Shown here piece by piece: positions 1 to 5,427 of a stretch of 5,428 bases of DNA (positions within the stretch are counted from its first letter, which is position 1; each line of letters begins with the position of its first letter). The notes beneath the pieces are model-generated. The model ran no database searches, had not been told where the DNA came from, and worked only from the letters and a program-made list of their open reading frames with translations. Where the stretch lies: the NCBI GenBank assembly GCA_964369235.1, contig CAYJEQ010000106.1, positions 1 to 5,428 on the forward strand. Reading direction: 5' to 3'. This stretch comes from CAYJEQ01 sp964369235 (GTDB taxonomy: Bacteria > Bacillota > Clostridia > Oscillospirales > Ruminococcaceae). The translations under genes were made by a program, and so were the position numbers.

Positions 1-55
1 AAAACATATTAAATAAACCTATAAGTATGTTTTTGGGTTGTTCAGCAGGCTTTAA
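1..55. repeat. Left copy of 55-bp inverted end repeat
   Basis: These 55 bases are identical to the reverse complement of 5373-5427, and the identity stops at position 56. Within the repeat, AAAACATA (1-8) can pair with TATGTTTT (26-33) around an AT-rich loop, so each copy can form its own small hairpin. No coding potential is visible. It is either a dispersed intergenic repeat at which the assembly broke or a genuine terminal inverted repeat; the housekeeping genes between the copies favour the former. Confidence 0.85.
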
Positions 56-74
56 ATAAGATAAAAATCTATAT

Positions 75-102
75 TTGCCATAATAAAGGTGGGTGTTATA
101 GG
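75..102 (+). promoter_or_regulatory. Possible weak sigma-A promoter for the lipid kinase gene
   Basis: TTGCCA (75-80) is followed after 16 bp by TATAGG (97-102), about 55 bp upstream of the kinase start codon. The -35 is reasonable and the -10 is poor, so this is only the best candidate in the short leader. A promoter further upstream, outside the window or within the end repeat, is equally possible. Confidence 0.25.
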
Positions 103-156
103 CTAAGAGCTAAGTATTTTACCCATCATTACAACAAAGTATAAAGGAGTGGTTAG

Positions 157-1044
157 ATGATTAATAGAGAAGTTTTATTTATAGTAAATCCTATTTCTGG
201 CAAGGCGAAGATCAAAAATGATTTTCTAGCCATTATAGATCTTTTTGTAAAAGAAGGTTATCTAGTAACGGTTTACACTACCCAAAAATCAGGTGATGGC
301 AGAGAGATGGCAACCCTTAAAGGCAATGACTACTCTATAATTGTATGCTGTGGTGGAGATGGCACCTTAAACGAGGTGGTTTCAGGGCTTATTTCTATAA
401 ATAGTAGCTGTAAGATTGGATATATCCCAGCTGGCACCACCAATGATTTTGCCTCTAGTATGGGCATTAGTAAGCACAGTGAAACAGCAGCTAGAGCTGT
501 GTTAAATGGCATGGAATTCCCCTGTGATATAGGGGTATTTAATCAGCGACATTTTCTCTATGTGGCAGCCTTTGGGATATTTACCAATGTGTCCTACTCC
601 ACCTCACAGGAGTATAAGAATACCATGGGGCAGATGGCATACATACTAGAAGGTGCTAAAAGCCTAACAGATATAAAAAGCTATTATCTAGAGGTTGTAA
701 CAGCAGAGGAAACTATACAAGGGGAGTTTATATTCGGCATGGTTAGCAATAGCAATCGCATAGGTGGTATTAAAAATCTTGCAGCCAGCAAAATAGAGCT
801 TAACGATGGATTATTTGAGGTGCTATTAGTTAGAAAACCTAATAATATCCTTGAGCTTAGTGATATTATCATTTCACTACTTAATCAGGAGCATCATTCG
901 GAGTATATCTATAAATTCTCCACTAGTTCCCTAGAGGTAGTATCCACCACCCCTATAAGCTGGACACTGGACGGAGAAAACGGTGGTGAGCTTACCTCTG
1001 CTAAGATTGATAACCTAAATGAAGCTGTAACTTTTTTGGTGTAG
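157..1044 (+). CDS. DgkB/YegS-family diacylglycerol (lipid) kinase
   Basis: This is a complete 295-residue protein of the DAGK catalytic family, close to the usual length of about 290-310. Such enzymes transfer phosphate from ATP to diacylglycerol or related lipids at the inner face of the membrane; in Gram-positives DgkB recycles diacylglycerol released by lipoteichoic acid synthesis back into phospholipid. Visible motifs are NPISGK (11-16), the nucleotide-binding GGDGTLNEV (66-74), GTTNDF (93-98), the Gly-rich SNSNRIGG (197-204), the acidic metal-site region ELNDG (214-218) and LDGE (271-274), whose Glu fits the catalytic base of DgkB. There is no signal peptide or membrane span, as expected for a peripheral enzyme. 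The ATG at 157 is fixed by AAAGGAG (143-149), seven bases upstream. It stands alone and converges on the aldolase gene. Family membership is very likely, but the lipid substrate is not certain: YegS- and BmrU-like relatives share these motifs, so no symbol is given. Confidence 0.93.
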   Translation: MINREVLFIVNPISGKAKIKNDFLAIIDLFVKEGYLVTVYTTQKSGDGREMATLKGNDYSIIVCCGGDGTLNEVVSGLISINSSCKIGYIPAGTTNDFASSMGISKHSETAARAVLNGMEFPCDIGVFNQRHFLYVAAFGIFTNVSYSTSQEYKNTMGQMAYILEGAKSLTDIKSYYLEVVTAEETIQGEFIFGMVSNSNRIGGIKNLAASKIELNDGLFEVLLVRKPNNILELSDIIISLLNQEHHSEYIYKFSTSSLEVVSTTPISWTLDGENGGELTSAKIDNLNEAVTFLV

Positions 1045-1090
1045 GAATAGAAGTTATCTCCCTTATGAGCCTATACCTTTATGAGGCATT

Positions 1091-1150
1091 AACAAAGTCT
1101 GGGGAGAGGGTAAAATATAAATAATCTCCACTTTGTTCCGATTATTTATA
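1091..1150. other. Two overlapping, mutually exclusive hairpins after the kinase gene
   Basis: AACAAAGT (1091-1098) and GGAGA (1103-1107) pair with TCTCC (1125-1129) and ACTTTGTT (1130-1137), giving a 13-bp stem with a 4-nt bulge. A second stem, TATAAATAAT (1116-1125) with ATTATTTATA (1141-1150), cannot form at the same time. Neither is followed by a T-tract, so neither looks like a standard terminator. They lie in the 3' untranslated region of the kinase transcript. Function unknown; they may be part of the adjoining repeat. Confidence 0.4.
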
Positions 1151-1332
1151 AGTGAAGAGTTAAGAGTGAAAAGTGAAAAGTGTTGGTGTGGCTTCGCCAC
1201 ATATTAAATATGTTTTGCCTTAGCAAAATACCATAACTTTTCATTTTTCACTTTTCACTTTTCATTTTTCACTATTTTACCCATAGGGTAAAATAGTGAA
1301 AAGTGTCGGAGTGGCTTTGTCACATTATTAAA
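1151..1332. repeat. Composite heptamer / inverted-arm intergenic repeat
   Basis: The left arm has four 7-bp units of the TGAAAAG type (1153-1180); the right arm has five units of the complementary CTTTTCA/TTTTTCA type (1237-1271). Bases 1167-1182 and 1249-1264 form a perfect 16-bp stem. Between the arms are three small palindromes: TGTGGC/GCCACA (1187-1201), ACATATT/AATATGT (1199-1213) and TTTTGC/GCAAAA (1213-1228). A second, diverged copy of the left heptamer plus the GTGGC hairpin lies at 1297-1329, with a G-U-compatible change in its stem. Between the two copies a perfect 17-bp stem with a 3-nt loop spans 1266-1302. The pattern resembles heptanucleotide-based dispersed intergenic repeats. 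No open frame of note. Confidence 0.75.
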
Positions 1333-1344
1333 ATAACAAAATCA

Positions 1345-1394
1345 AAAAGGCATATTCCCTAGCTATGTGTTAGGAAATATGCCTTTTAATTTTA
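1345..1394. terminator. Bidirectional Rho-independent terminator between convergent genes
   Basis: AAAAGGCATATT (1345-1356) pairs perfectly with AATATGCCTTTT (1376-1387), and CCTA (1358-1361) can extend the stem with TAGG (1371-1374). On the plus strand the stem runs into TTTTAATTTTAT. On the minus strand it runs into TTTTTGATTTTG. It therefore can terminate both the kinase transcript and the aldolase transcript, as expected between convergent genes. Confidence 0.8.
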
Positions 1395-1438
1395 TAAAGA
1401 TTTAAGGTTCTTTAGCAAATGTTGTGGTGAAATTATAT

Positions 1439-1477
1439 GGGGTGCCTTCCCTCACCGTCGGCCAGGGAAGGCACCCC
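1439..1477 (-). terminator. GC-rich perfect 14-bp hairpin downstream of the aldolase gene
   Basis: GGGGTGCCTTCCCT (1439-1452) and AGGGAAGGCACCCC (1464-1477) form a perfect 14-bp stem with an 11-nt loop, 26 bp beyond the aldolase stop codon. The position suggests a terminator or a 3'-end-stabilising hairpin for the aldolase mRNA. The T-tract after it on the minus strand is weak (ATATAATTTC), so a palindromic dispersed repeat is a real alternative. Its GC-rich composition contrasts sharply with the surrounding DNA. Confidence 0.5.
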
Positions 1478-1503
1478 AACAATTGATATATAACCAGATT
1501 TAA

Positions 1504-2361
1504 TTACTTCCAAGCCTTACCACTAGAGCCGAACATTCTAATTTTGCCCTTAACAACTTCCTTCATTTTATCTCTGGAAGGAGCGATAATCTTTCTTGGG
1601 TCGTACTGAGATGGCTTTTCCTCAAAGGCTTTGTGGATACCATCGGTAAATGCCTGTCTAATATCTGTATCAATATTAATCTTATTTACCCCTAACTCAA
1701 CAGCACGAGAAAGCGTAGCCTCATCAAGACCTGATGCACCATGAAGTACCACAGGCATATTAATTAAGCTCTTAATATCCTCAAGACGCTCAAAATCAAG
1801 ATGTGGAACACCTTTGTATTTACCATGAGCTGTACCGATAGCAATAGCTAGAGAGTCAACTCCTGTTTCGTTAACAAATCTTACTGCTTCGTCTGGATTT
1901 GTGTAGATAGCATCTTTTTCCTCAACTGAGATATTGTCCTCAACACCAGAAAGTCTACCAAGCTCAGCCTCTACCGATACACCTACAGCGTGAGCGATTT
2001 TAACGATTTCTTTAGTTTCGGCAATATTGCCCTCTAGGTTGTGGTGGGAGCCGTCTATCATTACAGATGTCCAGCCATTTCTAATACAACCGATGATTGT
2101 TTCATAGGTTGTCCCGTGGTCTAGGTGGAATGCTACTGGAACAGTTGCTTTTCTAGCAGCTACCTGTACCATTGCGTTTAGCATCTCTAAACCTGCGTAT
2201 TTAATCGCACTTTCAGAAGCTGCAACTATTACAGGTGCATTCTCCTCCTGAGCTGCATCTATAATTGCCTGAAGTATCTCCATATTACTAAAGTTAAAAG
2301 CACCTACTGCGTATCCATGCTCATGGGCATGGTCTAAGATTTCTTTACCAGTTACTAACAT
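1504..2361 (-). CDS. fba: Class II fructose-1,6-bisphosphate aldolase
   Basis: This is a complete 285-residue zinc-dependent aldolase, the usual length for the short FbaA/GatY/KbaY branch. It reversibly cleaves fructose-1,6-bisphosphate to dihydroxyacetone phosphate and glyceraldehyde-3-phosphate in cytosolic glycolysis and gluconeogenesis. Key residues are visible: HLDHG (79-83) with catalytic Asp81 and zinc ligand His82; VEAELG (130-135) with the conserved Glu pair 131 and 133; GTAHGKYKG (176-184) with zinc ligand His179; VLHGASG (205-211) with zinc ligand His207; and NIDTD (229-233), the phosphate-binding strand. One oddity is Ser138 where family members usually have the first Gly of a Gly-Gly pair (ELGRLSG). 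AAAGGAG (2375 down to 2369) lies seven bases before the ATG. The gene is monocistronic, divergent from spoIIE and convergent with the kinase gene. Tagatose-bisphosphate aldolase is the main alternative; the absence of galactitol or tagatose genes nearby makes the glycolytic role more likely. Confidence 0.95.
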   Translation of the reverse strand: MLVTGKEILDHAHEHGYAVGAFNFSNMEILQAIIDAAQEENAPVIVAASESAIKYAGLEMLNAMVQVAARKATVPVAFHLDHGTTYETIIGCIRNGWTSVMIDGSHHNLEGNIAETKEIVKIAHAVGVSVEAELGRLSGVEDNISVEEKDAIYTNPDEAVRFVNETGVDSLAIAIGTAHGKYKGVPHLDFERLEDIKSLINMPVVLHGASGLDEATLSRAVELGVNKINIDTDIRQAFTDGIHKAFEEKPSQYDPRKIIAPSRDKMKEVVKGKIRMFGSSGKAWK

Positions 2362-2394
2362 TTACATTCTCCTTTAACTATATATTTCCATTAT

Positions 2395-2423
2395 ATTATA
2401 ATAAAAATACTAGGTATTTGCAA
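2395..2423 (-). promoter_or_regulatory. Strong sigma-A promoter of fba
   Basis: Read on the minus strand, TTGCAA (2423-2418) is followed by exactly 17 bp and then a perfect TATAAT (2400-2395). A start site near 2388 would give a leader of about 27 bases ending in AAAGGAG. The near-consensus elements suit a constitutively and highly expressed glycolytic gene. No operator or riboswitch is apparent in the leader. Confidence 0.75.
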
Positions 2424-2814
2424 CCATAGAATAGTTTAATTTATGGAAATTTTTTAATTTGTTATCATAATAATTTCTTAGCACTTTAATCCTCCATCAA
2501 TCTATACAAATACTATAATCTACAACTGTAAGACTACACAAAATTACTACTATATCTTAACAAAATACTTTGAGAAACTTCCAGTAAATCTTTGCTATTT
2601 TTGGATTTTGGTAATTATGTAATATTATAACTGTAATATATTTACATATATACTTATTATATAATCATATAAAATAGAAAAATCTTTCAGATTTTGTCAT
2701 TACACAATAAGGGTTTTAATGTTTTACAATTTTTTACATCAATCTCCATTATGGAACATTTCCTAGTATATTTCTAGCTTAATCCCTAGAAATAAGGTTT
2801 TTTATACAAGGTTA
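2424..2814. other. AT-rich divergent intergenic region with no recognised gene
   Basis: This roughly 390-bp stretch between the fba and spoIIE promoters is very AT-rich and full of stops in all frames. The longest items I noted are a 15-codon frame at 2719-2766 and a small hairpin at 2769-2794. Several TATAAT-like strings occur (for example near 2660), but without a convincing partner -35 element. I see no tRNA, riboswitch or conserved RNA fold. It may serve as an upstream regulatory region for the sporulation gene. Confidence 0.6.
2769..2794 (+). other. Small hairpin followed by a T-run upstream of the spoIIE promoter
   Basis: TATTTCTAG (2769-2777) pairs with CTAGAAATA (2786-2794) around an 8-nt loop, and six T residues follow at 2798-2803. 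This is a weak terminator-like structure because the stem is AT-rich. It lies upstream of the likely spoIIE start site, so it would act only on transcripts from further upstream. Confidence 0.25.
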
Positions 2815-2849
2815 TTGCGACAAGGATTTATAGTAAACAAAGGTATAAT
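2815..2849 (+). promoter_or_regulatory. Candidate Spo0A-activated spoIIE promoter
   Basis: A perfect -10, TATAAT, lies at 2844-2849, but no good -35 sits 17 bp upstream. Instead TTGCGACAA (2815-2823) reads on the minus strand as TTGTCGCAA, with TGTCGCA matching the 0A-box core TGTCGAA at six of seven positions. GCGACA (2817-2822) is 21 bp from the -10. In Bacillus subtilis the spoIIE and spoIIG promoters use sigma-A RNA polymerase with an abnormally long spacer and Spo0A~P bound near -35, so the layout fits. The inferred leader is about 55 bases. Inferred from pattern only. Confidence 0.5.
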
Positions 2850-2909
2850 TGCAAATATATTATTATATGCCAGCTTACTAATATTTATGCTGAAAGAAGG
2901 AACATTTAT

Positions 2910-5246
2910 ATGGCTACAAAAACCCACCACAAGCTAAAATCCCCCCTAGATAAATCCAAAATCAGCACACTACATACCATACTCCAGTCCATAGGCTATC
3001 TAATGCTACCTATACTCCTATCCACCTATGGTATATCTGGGGAGATCTATCCCTTTGCCCTAGGATTTATCGCCAGTACAAAGTCCAATCAAATCCCCCT
3101 AGCTGTCCTAGGCGGTTTTATCGGATGGGTAACACTGCCTATGGGGGATATACCTCTTAGATATGGTGTGGCACTGCTTATTATTATAGTATATCATCTG
3201 TCTATGAATATGATAAGCCCAGCCTTTAATTGGCATAAACTCTCTCCCTTTGTAGGAGCTATAGCCATTGGTATGCCTACTATGATGATAAATATCGGAA
3301 TTTCTCCCACTGTATACAATATGGTGCTATGCCTTTGCGAGATGTCCCTAGTCCTTGCCAGTTCCTATTTCTTTGTGGTAGCTACCACCAGTCTTGACTG
3401 CCCAAATCCTCTTATAGAAACCCTCAGCAAACCCAAAAGCCCTAAAGAAAAACTAGCACTGGTAGTAAGCCTGTGCATAATACTTTCCACCCTTTATAAA
3501 ATAGAGATTTTTTACTTAAACATAGGTGTTATAGCAACTACTATAATTTTATTAATCTGTGGATATAAACTTTCCTCATCAGCTGGAGCAGTGGTTGCCA
3601 GTGGAGTAGGGTTTGCTGTGGCACTTCTTAGCAGTGACTACAGCGCCTTTATGGCTGTACTGCCCTTAACTGCTGTGGTATCAGGACTTTTCGTGCCTTT
3701 TGGCAGACTTGCCCTTTCCTTAGCCTATACTACTATCTATATCATCTCTCTGTCCCTATGGTGGGATCAGGGGATATTTAATTCATTAATTGATATATGT
3801 ACTTCTTGCTGTGTATTTATACTGCTACCTAGTAGATGGATTAATGCTCTAGTCCCTTGGTCAAATAGTTCTGCTCATCAGCCTGAACAAACTATGGTTA
3901 ATCTCTTACATGGTAGGCTTCATCATCTTGCCAGTTCCATCTCATATGTTAAGGAGGTTACTAGCTATGTATCGGTAAATATGGATAGAATAAAGGCAAG
4001 GGACACCAGCCTGATCTACGACTACGCCAGTAATAAACTCTGTAAAAAATGCAGTAATAATACTCTGTGTTATCAGCGTTACTACGGGGAAACTATGGAT
4101 GTTTTTGGCAAGGGAATTGATGTTTTAAAATCTGGACAGCCTCTTTCCCCAGAGCTGTTACCACTGTATTTTCGAGAAAGGTGTATAAATATGACACAGC
4201 TTACAAATCATCTATCGCTGGGATATAATCAGTATCTACAAGGGCTGCGCACAGCTAGAAGTGTAGCTAGAATGAGGGAGAACACATGGCATCAGCTAGA
4301 AGGCATCTCCCAAATGGTGGACAATCTTGCCCATAATATTAACAGCATATCCCACACAGAGCCTAATCTTAAAAAAACCATTACTGATTATTTCTCCTCA
4401 GTAGGTGTTGAGATTATGGACTGTGTTTACTATGTGGATTTATCAGGTAATCACAGTATACAGATAACCGTACCAGTAATTAAACTGCCTCGTATAGACA
4501 AAGAAAAATCCTCCCTAGATCTTTCCCAGATACTAGAAAGAGATTTTGACCTACCCTACACCCAAAAACAAGGCGACGAAATAGTCCTAACCTATCCCCA
4601 AATAGGCAGTTATAAAATATCCTTTGGTATATATCAGCATTCAGCTAATAATGATAGCTATTGTGGGGATTACTGTAAGCAGTTTAGGGATAATTTCGGC
4701 AATGCCTACACCATACTATCTGACGGAATGGGCAGTGGTAAAGAGGCTTCTATCCAGTCTACCATGACGGTGGATATGCTGGAGAAACTTATCTCCAGTG
4801 GTGCCGATTATCCCAGTGCAATTCAGATGGTAAACGCCTCTCTAATGAGTAAATCCGATAAGGAATTTCTCTCTACCATTGACAGCGTTATGATAAATCT
4901 ATACACAGGGGAAACCCAGTTTCACAAGGCTGGTGCTAGTGTAAGTTTTGTGGCTAAAGGTAATAAAATCCTCAGGGTAAAAAGCTCCTCCCTGCCACTG
5001 GGCATAATAAATAGCCCCCTAGCTGAAAAAACCCTTACCACCCTATCTACAGGGGATGTAGTGGTACTACTGTCCGACGGTGCCACCACCAGTGGGGAAG
5101 GCTGGATAGCCTCAGAATTACAAAGTATGCTGGACTACCCACCAGACCATATAGCTAAGGAAATCTGCCAAAGGGCAGTGGAGCGTATGGACGGTAGCAA
5201 ACAGGACGATATTACAGTGGCAGTAATGAAGGTGGGACAAGCCTAG
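2910..5246 (+). CDS. spoIIE: Stage II sporulation protein E, membrane PP2C phosphatase
   Basis: This is a complete 778-residue SpoIIE, slightly shorter than the 827 residues of Bacillus subtilis. At the asymmetric septum it dephosphorylates the anti-anti-sigma factor SpoIIAA, releasing sigma-F in the forespore, and in B. subtilis it also associates with FtsZ. The N-terminal part (about 26-308) is a polytopic membrane domain of about ten hydrophobic segments. A central cytoplasmic region (about 320-570) carries the Cys cluster C378-x2-C381-x5-C387, with C425 further on. The C-terminal PP2C domain (about 575-775) has CGD (585-587), the metal-site DGMGSG (605-610), STID (655-658), LPLG (695-698), LSDG (721-724) and DDIT (766-769); its acidic metal ligands look intact. 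AGAAGGAA (2895-2902) sets the ATG at 2910. A terminator follows at once, so this is a single-gene unit; the tilS/hpt/ftsH genes found downstream in Bacillus are not within the window. ATA and CTA codons are frequent. Identification is firm. Confidence 0.97.
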   Translation: MATKTHHKLKSPLDKSKISTLHTILQSIGYLMLPILLSTYGISGEIYPFALGFIASTKSNQIPLAVLGGFIGWVTLPMGDIPLRYGVALLIIIVYHLSMNMISPAFNWHKLSPFVGAIAIGMPTMMINIGISPTVYNMVLCLCEMSLVLASSYFFVVATTSLDCPNPLIETLSKPKSPKEKLALVVSLCIILSTLYKIEIFYLNIGVIATTIILLICGYKLSSSAGAVVASGVGFAVALLSSDYSAFMAVLPLTAVVSGLFVPFGRLALSLAYTTIYIISLSLWWDQGIFNSLIDICTSCCVFILLPSRWINALVPWSNSSAHQPEQTMVNLLHGRLHHLASSISYVKEVTSYVSVNMDRIKARDTSLIYDYASNKLCKKCSNNTLCYQRYYGETMDVFGKGIDVLKSGQPLSPELLPLYFRERCINMTQLTNHLSLGYNQYLQGLRTARSVARMRENTWHQLEGISQMVDNLAHNINSISHTEPNLKKTITDYFSSVGVEIMDCVYYVDLSGNHSIQITVPVIKLPRIDKEKSSLDLSQILERDFDLPYTQKQGDEIVLTYPQIGSYKISFGIYQHSANNDSYCGDYCKQFRDNFGNAYTILSDGMGSGKEASIQSTMTVDMLEKLISSGADYPSAIQMVNASLMSKSDKEFLSTIDSVMINLYTGETQFHKAGASVSFVAKGNKILRVKSSSLPLGIINSPLAEKTLTTLSTGDVVVLLSDGATTSGEGWIASELQSMLDYPPDHIAKEICQRAVERMDGSKQDDITVAVMKVGQA

Positions 5247-5278
5247 GAAAGTGGATTTTATCTACTAGCTAAACCAAT

Positions 5279-5320
5279 AAAAATCGGTGTGTCACATTAT
5301 GAACACACCGATTTTTTATT
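5279..5320 (+). terminator. Rho-independent terminator of spoIIE
   Basis: AAAAATCGGTGTGT (5279-5292) pairs perfectly with ACACACCGATTTTT (5303-5316), a 14-bp stem with a 10-nt loop and a T-rich tail, beginning 33 bases after the spoIIE stop codon. The A-run on the left arm means it could also work on the minus strand for a gene lying beyond the right edge. Confidence 0.88.
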
Positions 5321-5372
5321 TACCCTATAAGTAGTAACTTTATCTCCACCTATGTGGGTTTATCTATTTTAA

Positions 5373-5427
5373 TTAAAGCCTGCTGAACAACCCAAAAACA
5401 TACTTATAGGTTTATTTAATATGTTTT
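5373..5427. repeat. Right copy of 55-bp inverted end repeat
   Basis: This is the exact reverse complement of positions 1-55. Here the internal stem is complete at nine pairs, AAAAACATA (5394-5402) with TATGTTTTT (5420-5428), and the window ends exactly at the base of that stem. Being bounded by copies of one repeat fits a contig that stopped where the assembler met a multi-copy sequence. A true terminal inverted repeat cannot be excluded from the sequence alone. Confidence 0.85.

Noticed and set aside
330..512. Minus-strand open frame of 60 codons inside the lipid kinase gene
   Set aside because: It lies wholly antisense to a gene with clear family motifs, has no recognisable domain, and looks like a by-product of the coding strand.
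684..872. Minus-strand open frame of 62 codons inside the lipid kinase gene
   Set aside because: It is antisense to conserved kinase sequence and its composition (Ser/Leu/Ile-rich) is typical of a shadow frame.
1153..1271. CRISPR-like array in the heptamer region
   Set aside because: The repeated unit is only 7 bp, contiguous and present in opposite orientations, with no unique spacers and no cas genes.
2640..2670. Extra promoter around TTTACA and TATAAT near 2641-2665
   Set aside because: The spacer is only 13 bp, too short for sigma-A, and such strings are expected by chance in DNA this AT-rich.
2691..2701. Second Spo0A box at TTTTGTCATT
   Set aside because: Only the TGTC half of the core matches, and it is about 150 bp from the candidate -10.
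2887..2937. Sixteen-codon frame starting at ATG 2887 and overlapping the spoIIE start
   Set aside because: It has no ribosome binding site of its own, and the AGAAGGAA within it serves the spoIIE ATG at 2910.
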